This document shows positions 8,108 through 19,855 of a stretch of 51,690 nucleotides of DNA, piece by piece. This DNA is from Planctomycetota bacterium. Lineage in GTDB: Bacteria; Planctomycetota; B15-G4; SIAN01. Position 1 is the stretch's first letter. Each line of letters starts with the position of its first letter. The stretch is taken from assembly GCA_009691715.1 (NCBI GenBank), contig SIAN01000029.1, forward strand, positions 1 to 51,690, in the 5' to 3' direction. Made by a program: the position numbers and the translations under genes. The notes beneath the pieces were generated by a model, which saw only the letters and a list, made by a program, of their open reading frames with translations, was not told the DNA's origin and searched no databases.

Positions 8108-9196
8108 GTGGCGACCAGCTACTCCGAGTACCTCGCGCTCGAACGCCTGCTGGCGTTGCAGGGCGGGCTCACCGGCAACGAACGCGACCTCGCTCCGGCC
8201 GAGCTCCTGTTCATCGTGGTGCACCAGATCGACGAGTTGTGGTTCAAGCTCGCCTTGCACGAGCTCGAGCGGGCGCGCGACATTTTCGCGCAGAAGCAGG
8301 TCGATGAGCAGGCGCTGGCACCGGCGGCAGCGGGGATGCGGCGGGTGGTGAAGACCTTCGAAGTCGCCGCCGCCCACTTCGCGCTGATGGAGACCATGTC
8401 GCCGCGCGACTTCCTCGACTTCCGCACGAAGCTCGGCTCGGCGAGCGGCTTCCAGTCGCCGCAGTTTCGCGAGGTCGAGATGCTGTTCGGGCTCGCCGAC
8501 GAAGATCGGGTGAAGTTCGGCGAGCAGGAGGTCATGGCCGCGTTCGCGCCGAAGGCCGGCATCGCGGGATGGGCCGAACGCAAGGTCGTGGCGCGCGCGG
8601 CAAACCGCACGACGCTCAAGATCGCGATCGAGAGCTGGCTGGCGCGCACCCCGATCGATGGCTCGACGCCTGACCAGCCGGGCGACGCGTCCCGCGTCGA
8701 CGCGTTCCTCGACGCCTACCTCGCCTGCCATCGGCACGAGGTCAACGCCGCGATGAAGGCGCAGCAGCCGGGAGGATCAATCGACCCGCAGGTGGCCGCG
8801 CTCTACGCGGCCGAAATGGAACAGGCCGAGCTCTTCCTGCGCCGCGGCGACGACGTGAAAGACGATCCGCGCCGCCGCCGGCTGCGCGCGGCCGCTTTGT
8901 TCATCGAGAGCTACCGCGAACTGCCGTTGCTGGCGTGGCCGCGCGAGATCCTCGATCTGGTGATCCAGCTCGAACAGGCGTTCCTGATCTTCCGGCAGCG
9001 CCACGCGCGCATGGTCGAGCGGATGATCGGCCGGCGCGTCGGCACCGGCGGATCCGACGGCGTGCGCTACCTCGACGAGACGGCGCTCCGCTACCGCATC
9101 TTCGGCGACCTCTGGTGCGCGCGCCGGTTGCTGGTTCGGCAGGGCGGTGCACCGGCGCTGGCGAATGCGGCGTTCTACGACTTCCGTTCGGCGTGA
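8108..9196 (+). CDS. kynA: Tryptophan 2,3-dioxygenase
   Basis: About 362 aa. Heme enzyme opening the indole ring of L-tryptophan with O2 to give N-formylkynurenine, the first step of the kynurenine pathway. Family motifs run through the sequence: LLFIVVHQIDELWFKLALHE (substrate pocket), SPRDFLDFRTKLGSASGFQS, and RHARMVERMIGRRVGTGGSDG, whose His (about residue 299) matches the axial heme ligand. It is longer than the ~280-aa bacterial enzymes, with extra Ala-rich linker. The mqnB gene begins 16 bp downstream, so kynA shares a transcription unit with menaquinone genes; no kynurenine formamidase or kynureninase is visible here. Confidence 0.93.
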   Translation: MATSYSEYLALERLLALQGGLTGNERDLAPAELLFIVVHQIDELWFKLALHELERARDIFAQKQVDEQALAPAAAGMRRVVKTFEVAAAHFALMETMSPRDFLDFRTKLGSASGFQSPQFREVEMLFGLADEDRVKFGEQEVMAAFAPKAGIAGWAERKVVARAANRTTLKIAIESWLARTPIDGSTPDQPGDASRVDAFLDAYLACHRHEVNAAMKAQQPGGSIDPQVAALYAAEMEQAELFLRRGDDVKDDPRRRRLRAAALFIESYRELPLLAWPREILDLVIQLEQAFLIFRQRHARMVERMIGRRVGTGGSDGVRYLDETALRYRIFGDLWCARRLLVRQGGAPALANAAFYDFRSA

Positions 9197-9212
9197 GCCG
9201 CGCGCGCCACCC

Positions 9213-9899
9213 GTGAAGCCGCCCGCCCGCCGCCTGCTGATCCTGATCCCGACCCCGCGCGAAGCGGAACTGCTCTTCGGAGTCGCGGCGCAGGGACTCG
9301 CCGGACCACGGCTCGCGACCGTCGCCGGCCGCAGCGTGCGCATCGCGCTTTGCGGCTTCGGCCTCGCTGCCGCCGGCGCCGCCGCCGGCCAGTGGTTCGC
9401 GAAGGTGGCGCCCGACACCGCGCTTCTGATTGGCATCGCCGGCACGCTCGACGTCGACGCGTTTCCAGTCGGTGCCGTGCTCGAGGCGAGCGGGATCTCC
9501 TGCGACGGCATCGGCGCCGGCGAGGGCGATCGCTTCGTGACGTTGCGCGAGCCGCCGCTGCCGAGCTCACTGGTCGGCGATGCTCCGCTGTCCCCGATTC
9601 CGCTCGCGCCGCAACTGCCGGATGCGGCGCACGGCGAACTGCTCTCCGTCGCGGCCGCGGCCGGCTCGCGTTCGCACGCGCAGGCACGGCGGAGGCGTCA
9701 TCCGCGCGCGTTGGCCGAGGAGATGGAGGGGTACGCCGTCGCGCTGGCGGCGCGCCTCGCGAAGATCCCGCTCACGATCGTGCGCGGCGCCAGCAACGAG
9801 GCGGGCGATCGCGACCACGCCGGCTGGAAGGTGGCGCCGGTGCTGCAGGCGTGCCGGAAGGAGCTCGACCGCTGGGTCCTGTCGGTCACGGCGGAATAA
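9213..9899 (+). CDS. mqnB: Futalosine hydrolase (menaquinone biosynthesis)
   Basis: About 228 aa from a GTG 16 bp after kynA. A PNP/UDP-phosphorylase-fold nucleosidase that removes hypoxanthine from futalosine to give dehypoxanthine futalosine. Supporting segments: LILIPTPREAELLFG at the N-terminus, LLIGIAGTLDVDAFPVG, and the C-terminal EEMEGYAVALAARL and VRGASNEAGDRDHAGW, which match the family's substrate-binding and catalytic loops. A weakly conserved Arg/Ala-rich stretch near 9660-9720 replaces a surface segment. Pairing with mqnD downstream strongly supports futalosine over other nucleosidases. Confidence 0.9.
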   Translation: MKPPARRLLILIPTPREAELLFGVAAQGLAGPRLATVAGRSVRIALCGFGLAAAGAAAGQWFAKVAPDTALLIGIAGTLDVDAFPVGAVLEASGISCDGIGAGEGDRFVTLREPPLPSSLVGDAPLSPIPLAPQLPDAAHGELLSVAAAAGSRSHAQARRRRHPRALAEEMEGYAVALAARLAKIPLTIVRGASNEAGDRDHAGWKVAPVLQACRKELDRWVLSVTAE

Positions 9900-9918
9900 G
9901 CGAATGCGGCGTGATCCG

Positions 9919-10752
9919 ATGAAACTGAAGGTCGGCCTCTCCACCTGTCCGAACGACACCTTCGCGTTCCACGGGCTGCTCACCGGCACCACGCCGCGCT
10001 TCGGGCTCGAGTTCGAGTTCGTGCTGCAGGACATCCAGCAGTTGAACGAGTCGTTGGCGCGCGGCGACCTCGCGATCGGCAAGGCGAGCTTCTTCCAGGC
10101 GCTGTCGTTGACGCGCGAATTCGGCGTGCTGCCGGTCGGCGCGGCGCTCGGCTTCGGCGTTGGGCCGCTGCTGATCGCGCGCGAGCCGGGGCCACGGCCT
10201 GATGCGCGCGCGCGACTGCTCGCGCCGGGAGCGGGCACGACGGCGAACGCGCTGCTGCGCCTGCTGCTGCCGGAGGTGCGCGACGTGCGCCACGTCCCCT
10301 TCGCCGCGATCATGCCGGCGCTGGCGCGCGGCGAGGCCGACGGCGGCGTGGTGATCCACGAAGGACGCTTCACCTACCAGGCACTCGGACTCCACTGTCG
10401 CGTCGACCTCGGCGCCGAGTACGAGCGGACGCAACGGGCCCCGCTACCGCTCGGCGGCCTGTTGGCACGGAGGGACCTCGGCGCCGACGTGCACGCGCGC
10501 TTCACCGCCGCGCTGCGCGCTTCGCTCGCCGCCGCGCGCTCCGACCGCGACGCCACGTTCGCGACCATGCAGCGCCATGCGCAGGAACTCTCGCCGTCCG
10601 CGATCTGGCAGCATGTCGAACTCTACGTGAACGATTGGACGACCGCGCTCGGTACGCGCGGCGCGGAATCGCTCCTGCGTTTCGAGCAGGCGCTGCGCGG
10701 CGCCGGACTCGCGGCGCGTGATCTCCCGCCGCTCGAGCTCCTCTGCGAATGA
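9919..10752 (+). CDS. mqnD: 1,4-dihydroxy-6-naphthoate synthase (menaquinone biosynthesis)
   Basis: 277 aa from the ATG at 9919 (MKLKVGLSTCPNDTFAFHGL, the usual family N-terminus); an in-frame ATG at 9904 would add five residues. It converts cyclic dehypoxanthine futalosine to 1,4-dihydroxy-6-naphthoate. The fold is periplasmic-binding-protein-like. Recognisable parts are STCPNDTFAFHGL, LNESLARGDLAIGKASFF, GAGTTANALLRL and DGGVVIHEGRFTYQALGL. Its TGA overlaps the ATG of the next gene. With mqnB it shows that this organism makes menaquinone by the futalosine route; mqnA and mqnC are not in the window. Confidence 0.95.
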   Translation: MKLKVGLSTCPNDTFAFHGLLTGTTPRFGLEFEFVLQDIQQLNESLARGDLAIGKASFFQALSLTREFGVLPVGAALGFGVGPLLIAREPGPRPDARARLLAPGAGTTANALLRLLLPEVRDVRHVPFAAIMPALARGEADGGVVIHEGRFTYQALGLHCRVDLGAEYERTQRAPLPLGGLLARRDLGADVHARFTAALRASLAAARSDRDATFATMQRHAQELSPSAIWQHVELYVNDWTTALGTRGAESLLRFEQALRGAGLAARDLPPLELLCE

Positions 10753-11222
10753 ACAGCGTCCTGCTCCATGCTTGGTCGAAGCGCACCCGCCTGCTGACCG
10801 GCGGCCAACCGCGCCCGCATCCGAATCCGGCGCGCAACGCGGATCGCTTCCGACCGCCCGCCACGTGGGCGCACCGCGTCCGCCAGGTCGCTGGCTGGAT
10901 CGTGCTGTTCGTCGGAATCCTCGGCATCGTCATGCCGTTCAACCCGGCGTTCATCGTGATCCCCGCCGGCGTCGCGCTGATCGGTCGCGACCAGTGGTTG
11001 ATCCGCTGGTCGCGCACCACCGGCAAGCTGCTCGTGCGCTCGAGCGTCTCGTTGCCGTCCTGGCTCGGTCGCCTCGGCCGCCAGGTTCGACGGGCAGAGA
11101 AACGGGTCTCGAAGCGACTGCGGGATCGGCGAATTGGGCCGTGGACGCAGAGCGTCGGCCCGGGGCGTGCTAGAACCGGCGAAAACGATCGTGATGCGAC
11201 GACTTCGAGGTGCGAACCATGA
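10749..11222 (+). CDS. PGPGW-like small transmembrane protein
   Basis: 157 aa, its ATG overlapping the mqnD stop. The centre is one or two membrane helices (AGWIVLFVGILGIVMPFNPAF then IVIPAGVALIGRD), in the pattern of the PGPGW transmembrane family: a GW-initiated helix, a Pro/Gly turn and a second helix. The diagnostic PGPG is here MPFNP. Arg-rich flanks suggest cytoplasmic ends. Its stop overlaps the ATG of the first redoxin fusion gene, giving an unbroken chain from mqnD into the redoxin cluster. Function unknown. Confidence 0.6.
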   Translation: MNSVLLHAWSKRTRLLTGGQPRPHPNPARNADRFRPPATWAHRVRQVAGWIVLFVGILGIVMPFNPAFIVIPAGVALIGRDQWLIRWSRTTGKLLVRSSVSLPSWLGRLGRQVRRAEKRVSKRLRDRRIGPWTQSVGPGRARTGENDRDATTSRCEP

Positions 11223-13027
11223 CGCGAATGATCCGTTTCCACGATCGACTCAAGCTCCGCGCCAGCGGGCCAGCGGCGATTGCCGCGGCAACCGTGGTTG
11301 CTTCGGCCATGGCAGTCCCGCCCATGGCGGCCGAAGTCGCCCCAACCGCTGATCGCGCTGCCGCCGCTGCCGCCGACTTCCTGCTCGAATCGACGACCCA
11401 CGAGCGCGTGTCGCTGTGGGCGCCCCGACCGGAGCGACGCGGCACCGTCGTCGCCTTCCTGCGCCAGGACTGCCCGGTCAGCAAGCTGTTTGCGCCGGTG
11501 ATCGGAGCGCTCGCGAAGGAATACAGCGAGCAGGGGTTCACCTTCCTCGCCGTCGATGCAACCCCCGGTGTCGATGCCACGAAGGCGGCCGCCTTCGCGC
11601 GGTCGACGGGGCTCGATCTCGATCCGTTGCTCGATCCGCTCGGCGCGGTGGCGCCGCGGTTCGAGATCGCGAACGCCGGCAGCGTCGTGGTGCTCGACGA
11701 AAGCCTCGTGCCCGTCTACCGCGGCGCCATCGACGATCGACCCACCAGCGGCGCGCCGGGCCGGCCGCAGCACGACTGGTTGGTCGAAGCAATCGAAGCG
11801 TTGATCGCCGACGAAGAGGTCGCGGTCGAGGGGGCTCCCGCTACCGGTCGTGAGCTCGCCAGCAGCACCAAACCGAAGATCACCTACCACGAGCACGTCG
11901 CGCCGATCCTGCACACGCAATGCGCCGTCTGCCACCACGAGGGGCAGGTCGGGCCGATGGAACTGCTCGATTACGACGACGCCAAGGGCTGGGCGCCGCA
12001 GATTGCCGAGGTGGTCGGCAACGGCCGGATGCCGCCGTGGCATGCCGATCCGCGCTTCGGCAGCTTCGAGAACGAGCGACGGCTGACCGAGACCGAAAAG
12101 GCGACGTTGATCGAGTGGGCGGCCGCCGGCGCGCCAGCCGGCGATGCGAAGAAGAAACAGCCGGCGACGAAGTGGGACGACGACGGCTGGGCGATGGGCA
12201 CGCCCGATCTCGTGATCCAGCTCCCGGAACCTGAAAGCATCCCCGCCACCGGCTACGTCGACTACCGCTACAAGCTGGTCGACCCGAAGCTCACCAAGGA
12301 TGTGTGGGTGCAGGCGGCGGAGATCCGCCCGACCGCGCGCGATGCCACCCACCACGTGCTCGCCCTCTACATCCCGCCGGGCAAGGCGCCGCTCGAAGCA
12401 CTCACGGGCCTGAACGACGGATCGCTGGTCGGCGCCGGCTACTTCGCGGTGCAGGTGCCGGGATGCCGACCGAACATCTATCCGGCTGGCGCAGGCAAGA
12501 AGATCGAGGCCGGCGCCAAGTTCCTGTTCCAGCTGCACTACACGCCCAACGGCAAGGCGACGACCGACCAGTGCCAGATGGGGCTGCAGTTCTGCAAGGA
12601 GCCGCCGAAGCAGGAAGTGAAGACGCGCGGCGTCTTCTCTTATCGCCTGCGCATCCCGCCGAACGAGCCGCGCTACGTGACGACGGCGGAGTGGGCGTTC
12701 AAGAAGCCGACACGGCTGATCTCGATGTTTCCGCACATGCACACGCGCGGCACGGCGTTCCGCTTCGAGAAGGTGGTCGGCAAGGGCGCGAGCACCGAAC
12801 GCACGATCCTTTGCGACGTGCCGAAGTACGACTTCAACTGGCAGAACTTCTATCTGCCGAAGGAGCCGCCCCTGTTCGCGGCGGGCGACACGATCTTCTG
12901 CACCGCCGCCTACGACAACTCGACCGGCAACCCGTTCAATCCCGATCCCAGCAAGACGGTGCAATGGGGCGACCAGACCTACGAAGAGATGATGATCGGC
13001 TACATCGACTACATCGAGGAGGAGTGA
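11219..13027 (+). CDS. Redoxin - cytochrome c-like - copper type II monooxygenase fusion, paralogue 1
   Basis: 602 aa with an N-terminal export-like segment (AAIAAATVVASAMAV). Domains in order: a redoxin (~50-210) with LRQDCPVSK (C85); a CxxCH heme-binding motif CAVCHH (C235, C238, H239) followed by RMPPWHADP; then a peptidylglycine-monooxygenase-like copper module (~340-600). The copper ligands expected for that fold are present: THHV (H378, H379), LHYTPNG (H440), PHMHTRG (H506, H508) and a late EEMMIGY Met. It probably acts outside the cytoplasm as a copper/heme redox enzyme. Start ATG 11219 overlaps the upstream stop and has GAGG 8 nt before it. The substrate cannot be inferred. Confidence 0.85.
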   Translation: MTRMIRFHDRLKLRASGPAAIAAATVVASAMAVPPMAAEVAPTADRAAAAAADFLLESTTHERVSLWAPRPERRGTVVAFLRQDCPVSKLFAPVIGALAKEYSEQGFTFLAVDATPGVDATKAAAFARSTGLDLDPLLDPLGAVAPRFEIANAGSVVVLDESLVPVYRGAIDDRPTSGAPGRPQHDWLVEAIEALIADEEVAVEGAPATGRELASSTKPKITYHEHVAPILHTQCAVCHHEGQVGPMELLDYDDAKGWAPQIAEVVGNGRMPPWHADPRFGSFENERRLTETEKATLIEWAAAGAPAGDAKKKQPATKWDDDGWAMGTPDLVIQLPEPESIPATGYVDYRYKLVDPKLTKDVWVQAAEIRPTARDATHHVLALYIPPGKAPLEALTGLNDGSLVGAGYFAVQVPGCRPNIYPAGAGKKIEAGAKFLFQLHYTPNGKATTDQCQMGLQFCKEPPKQEVKTRGVFSYRLRIPPNEPRYVTTAEWAFKKPTRLISMFPHMHTRGTAFRFEKVVGKGASTERTILCDVPKYDFNWQNFYLPKEPPLFAAGDTIFCTAAYDNSTGNPFNPDPSKTVQWGDQTYEEMMIGYIDYIEEE

Positions 13028-13028
13028 T

Positions 13029-14810
13029 GTGGCTCTGATCGTCGCATCGCTGTGCGTGATCGTGAGCGGGAGCGGGACGCAAGACGGCGGCCGCACGCTC
13101 GCCGACTTCCTGCTCGATGCGAGCGACGGCTCGCGGCACGGGCTTTATTCCGAGCGTGAAGCTCGCGTCGCGACCGTTCTGGTGTTCATCGAGCCGGGTG
13201 ATCCTGCATCGCGCGCGTGCGCCGAGGCGGTGGCAGCGCGCGCGGCGGATGAAGACCTCAGCGGCGTGACCTGGCTCGCGATCAGCGGGAGCAATTCTCG
13301 CCGCCTCGACCTGAAGGAACGCGACGCCAAGGAGAGCGACCCCGCGCTGCTCGCGCTCGCAGAGGTGCAGGTGCCGCTGCTGCTCGATCCTGATTTGATG
13401 GTCGCCGCCGATGCGGGCGTCAAGCAAAGCGGCACGCTGCTGCTGCTCGACGCCGACTTCAAGGTCGTCTACCGCGGACTGGCGGATGACCGCTTCGACG
13501 GAACGACGCTGCGGTCTTCGGCCAACAACGACTACCTCGGCAACGCGCTCGACGCCTTCATCGCCGGCGAAGCGATCGATCCCGCAGAGACTCCCGCCGC
13601 GGGCACCGACCTGTGGGCGCGTGCGCCGACCCGCAAGGTGACGTTTCATCGCGACGTGGCGCCGCTGCTCTACCGCCACTGTTCGGAGTGCCATCGTCCG
13701 AACCAGCCCGGCCCGATGGAACTGCTCGATTACGACGACGCGGCCGGCTGGGCGCCGACCATCGCCGAGGTCGCGCTGGCTGGACGGATGCCGCCGTGGT
13801 TCGCCAACCCGCGTCACGGACGCTTCGCCAACGAACGGCGTCTGACCGAGACGGAGAAGCGCACGCTGCAACTCTTCGCCGAGCAAGGCGCGCCGGCCGG
13901 CGACCCGAAGGACGCACCGCCGCGGCCGACCTTCGCGGATCCGGAGTGGCGCATCGCCGATCCCGATGTCGTGCTCGAACTGCCCGAGGCGCAGCCGATC
14001 CCGGCCGAAGGCGTGGTCCAGTACCGCTACGCCACGCTCGACCCGAACTTCACCGAGGACCAGTGGATCCAGGCGTCCGATTGCGAGCCGAGCGTGCCCG
14101 CCGCTACCCACCACGTGATCGCCTACACCGTGCCGCCCGGCAAGGACGCCAAGGAGATCCTGCGCGATCCCATCGGCGTGCTGAGCCTCAGCGCGATCGC
14201 AGGCTGGGCGCCCGGGACCGATCCGCTCGACCTGCCCGACGGCCAGGCGATCTTCATCGCCAAGGGTTCGACACTGCTGTTCGAGTTGCACTACAACCCC
14301 AACGGCACCGCGACCAGCGATCGGACGCGCATCGCGTTCCGCCGCACGCGCGTGCCCGTCACCACCCTCATCCACAACGACGGGATCATGAAGTTCGACT
14401 TCCGGATCCCGCCGAGCAAGGCCGACGCCACCTTCGCCGCGTCGCGGACATTCACGACTCCGGGACGGCTCCTCGAACTCACGCCGCACATGCACCTGCG
14501 CGGCAAGGCGATGCGCTACGAACTCGAGCGCGACGGCGTGCGCCGCGTTCTGCTCGACGTGCCGGGCTACGACTTCAACTGGCAGATCTCCTATCAGCCG
14601 ATCGTGCCGATCGAGACCCAGCCGGGCGACAAGCTGATCCTCACCGCGGTCTACGACAACTCGCGTGACAACAAGTGGAACCCCAACCCGAAGGTCGCGG
14701 TCACCTGGGGCGATCAGTCGTTCGAGGAAATGATGATCGGCTACTTCGACTGGATCGACCCGACCGAGCCGCCGCCGAAGATGACGCCTTACGCCGGCGC
14801 GCAGGAGTGA
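13029..14810 (+). CDS. Redoxin-like - cytochrome c-like - copper type II monooxygenase fusion, paralogue 2 (degenerate redoxin)
   Basis: 593 aa from a GTG two bases after the previous stop, with GGAG just upstream; the N-terminus is hydrophobic. Same architecture as its neighbour. The redoxin region has lost the reactive cysteine: the loop reads FIEPGDPASRACAEA where the others have DCPVSK or GCPITK. The heme motif is CSECHR (C218, C221, H222). Copper ligands persist: THHV (H361, H362), LHYNPNG, PHMHLRG (H487, H489), EEMMIGYF. This copy therefore keeps the predicted oxidase core but probably not thiol redox activity. Confidence 0.85.
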   Translation: MALIVASLCVIVSGSGTQDGGRTLADFLLDASDGSRHGLYSEREARVATVLVFIEPGDPASRACAEAVAARAADEDLSGVTWLAISGSNSRRLDLKERDAKESDPALLALAEVQVPLLLDPDLMVAADAGVKQSGTLLLLDADFKVVYRGLADDRFDGTTLRSSANNDYLGNALDAFIAGEAIDPAETPAAGTDLWARAPTRKVTFHRDVAPLLYRHCSECHRPNQPGPMELLDYDDAAGWAPTIAEVALAGRMPPWFANPRHGRFANERRLTETEKRTLQLFAEQGAPAGDPKDAPPRPTFADPEWRIADPDVVLELPEAQPIPAEGVVQYRYATLDPNFTEDQWIQASDCEPSVPAATHHVIAYTVPPGKDAKEILRDPIGVLSLSAIAGWAPGTDPLDLPDGQAIFIAKGSTLLFELHYNPNGTATSDRTRIAFRRTRVPVTTLIHNDGIMKFDFRIPPSKADATFAASRTFTTPGRLLELTPHMHLRGKAMRYELERDGVRRVLLDVPGYDFNWQISYQPIVPIETQPGDKLILTAVYDNSRDNKWNPNPKVAVTWGDQSFEEMMIGYFDWIDPTEPPPKMTPYAGAQE

Positions 14811-16571
14811 GCCGATGACAGCGAGCGTGTGGATCGCCCTGTGCCTGATCGCGGCGCAGGCGAAGCAGCCGACTCTCGCGCCGGCGACCGTGCCGAAGAG
14901 TTCCGGCACTGAGGTCGCGCAGACCATCGATGTCGGCCAGCAGCTCGACGAGTTCCTGCTCGAAGCGGCGGATGGCCACCGCGTTAGCCTGCGCGAAGAA
15001 GTGGCCGACCGCCAGCTCACCGTGCTGGCGTGGACGTCGGTCGGCTGCCCGATCACCAAGCTGCTGGCGCCGCGCCTCGGCCGGCTGGAACGCGACTACC
15101 GCGGCCGCGGCGTCCGTTTCCTCGGCATCAACCCCAACATCCAGGACGACGCAGCCGAGATCATCGAGTTCGCCAGGAACGCTGAAATCGACTTCCCGAT
15201 CCTGCTCGATCAGCAACATGTCCTGACCGATCGCCTCGCCGTGACGCGCACAACCGAGGTCTTCGTGCTCGACGGCGAGTTCCGCGTGGTCTATCGCGGC
15301 GCCGTCGACGATCAGTACACCGTCGGCGCGGCCAAGCCGGCGCCGAACAACGACTTCCTGATCGACGCACTCGAGGCGGCGCTGGCCGGCGAGACGATCG
15401 ATCCGGAGCGCACCGACGCTCCCGGCTGCCTGGTCGGCCGCGTGAACGTCGCGCCCGAGGCTGCCGACATCACCTTCTTCCGCGACGTCGCACCGATCCT
15501 CTGGAGTCGCTGCATCGAGTGCCACCGGCCGGGTCAAGCCGGACCGATGTCGTTCCTCACGCACGCGGACGCCGGCGGCTACGCACCGATGATCGCGGAG
15601 GTCACGGGATCGGGCCGGATGCCGCCGTGGCACGCCGATCCCGGCGTCGGCCACTTCGCCAACGCGCGCCGTCTCACCGAGTCAGAGAAGCGCGTGCTCG
15701 AACTTTGGGCGGCGAGCGGCGCGAAGGCAGGCGACCCGGCCGACGCACCGCCGGCACCGCTGTTCGCCAATCCGCAATGGTCGATCGGCCGTCCCGACGC
15801 GGTCGTCGCGCTGCCCGAAGCACAGTCAGTCCCCGCCACCGGCGTCGTGCCGTATCGCCACATCGTCGTCGATCCCGGATTCACCGAAGAACATTGGGTC
15901 AGCGGCGTCGAAATCAGGCCGAGCAACCCCGCCGTCACCCACCACGTGATGGTGTTCCTGATCGAGCCCGGCTTGACCCCGCAGCAGGCGTTGACCGGAA
16001 CCGCCGCGCAGGAGGGCACCAACCATTTCGCGCAGATCGTCCCGGGCGGCCGCGCGATCGAGTTGCCCGCCGGCCACGCCAAGCGCGTCCCCGCTGGCGC
16101 GCGCTTCCTCTTTCAACTGCACTACACGCCCAACGGCACCGCCACGACCGACCAGACTCGGATGGCGCTGCGCTTCGCCACCGACACTGTCACGCATGAG
16201 ATCGCTGCGCGCGCGGTGATGAATATGGGGCTCGCCATTCCGCCGCGAGCTGAAGCCGCCGAGTTCACCGCGACATCGACCTTCAAGGCGCCGACACGCC
16301 TGCTCTCCTTGATGCCGCACATGCACGTGCGCGGCAAATCGATGCGTATCGAACTCGAACGCGCCGGCTCGCGGAGAGCGTTGCTCGACGTGCCGCACTA
16401 CGACTTCAACTGGCAGCACACCTATCAGTTCGCGCAGCCGATCGACCTCGACGCCGGCGACAAGATCCACGTCACGGCGGTGTTCGACAATTCAGCCGCC
16501 AACCCGCACAACCCCGACCCCAGCGCGCGGGTCCGCTTCGGCGAGCAGACCTTCGACGAGATGCTGGTCGG

Positions 16572-18702
<2,131 letters not shown>

Positions 18703-18730
18703 GCTCGCGCTGCAGCAAGACGCAGCGAGT

Positions 18731-19855
18731 CTACGACGCGTCCACGCGGTGGGTCGGAACCGGGCGAGCGGGTCGGAAGTGCGCTTCGTCGACCACCTTC
18801 GCGGTGGCGCCGAGTCGGGCGAGGACGCTCTGCTGCGCGCGCTGCGCCGCGGTCAGCAGCAGGTCGGGCGCAAGGTGCGCGCGGGCGTTGATCACGACGC
18901 GGCCGCTCGCTGCCGAGAAACCGCCGGGCCGCGACACGCGCACCATGGAACCGCTGCCGACGAAGTTGGCGATCGCTCGATCGGAGCCCGCCTCGAACAA
19001 CACCTTCAAGTGCGCGACCTCGCCTTGCCCTGAAAGCTCGCGTCGGATGGCCTCGACCAGCTCGCGCACCAGCGCTTCAGCGGAGAGCGGCGCGCTCGCC
19101 GTGAGCTCGATTGCGACGTTCAACCAACCGAGCTCCGCTTCGCCTTCCGCGTAGAGGTCGTAGTCGACCGCCGCGATGTTGCGGCCCGCCGGATCGTTCG
19201 CGTCGAGCGCCGCGCAGAAGGCGTCGAAGCCCTCGCCGGTCAAGCCGGAGATTGGCAGCACGCGCGCCTGCGGAAACTCGCGCGCCAGCGCCGCGAGCAG
19301 TTCCTCGCGCTGTCCCGGAGCGAGCAGGTCGATCTTGTTGAGACCGATCAGATCGGCCTCTTCGAGCTGCTTCTGGAAGACGTACGCAACCTTGGCCGAG
19401 AAGCCGCCGAAGCCGCGTTCGAGGACGATCTGGCGCGCCCGATTCGGGTCGACCAGCACCGAATACGGCGCCAGCGAGTAACGATCGCCGTAGAGACGCT
19501 GCAACGGCTGGATGACGGTGGCGGCCAAATCGGTGCAGCTTCCGACCGGCTCGCCGATCAGCACGACGGGCGCCTCGTCGTGCCCCGCATCGCCGTCGAG
19601 CTTCTCGACGCGGAGCTTCTCTGCCAAGCGCGCGAGGTCGTCGAATTTGCAGCAGAAGCAGGCGCCCGCGACCTCCTCGACTCGAAAGCCGCCGGCGGCG
19701 ACCGCCGCGGTGTCGACCAGGTTCGCCGCTTGATCGTTGGTGATGAGGCCGACCCGCCGGCCGAGGCGTTGGTAGTGCGCCGCGAGACGCAGCAGCGCGG
19801 TGGTCTTGCCCGCGCCGAGGAAGCCGCCGACTACCAGAAAGCGGACGCGCTTCAT
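18731..19855 (-). CDS. CobW/COG0523-family GTPase (putative metal chaperone)
   Basis: 374 aa; its ATG shares a base with the arsM stop (TGATG), so the genes are translationally coupled. G3E-family features: Walker A GGFLGAGKTT near residue 10, a metal-binding cysteine cluster CFCCK in place of the usual GCxCC, LIGEPVGSCTDL as the E-rich G3 region, and LNKIDLL for guanine recognition. COG0523 proteins are known or suspected to deliver metals to client enzymes. Coupling to an arsenite methyltransferase suggests a role in that pathway, which is inference only. The C-terminal CobW-C-like region is present. Confidence 0.82.
   Translation of the reverse strand: MKRVRFLVVGGFLGAGKTTALLRLAAHYQRLGRRVGLITNDQAANLVDTAAVAAGGFRVEEVAGACFCCKFDDLARLAEKLRVEKLDGDAGHDEAPVVLIGEPVGSCTDLAATVIQPLQRLYGDRYSLAPYSVLVDPNRARQIVLERGFGGFSAKVAYVFQKQLEEADLIGLNKIDLLAPGQREELLAALAREFPQARVLPISGLTGEGFDAFCAALDANDPAGRNIAAVDYDLYAEGEAELGWLNVAIELTASAPLSAEALVRELVEAIRRELSGQGEVAHLKVLFEAGSDRAIANFVGSGSMVRVSRPGGFSAASGRVVINARAHLAPDLLLTAAQRAQQSVLARLGATAKVVDEAHFRPARPVPTHRVDAS

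Noticed and set aside
10502..15059. Long minus-strand frames opposite mqnD and the redoxin cluster
   Set aside because: No family motif; they span several real plus-strand genes and their junctions.
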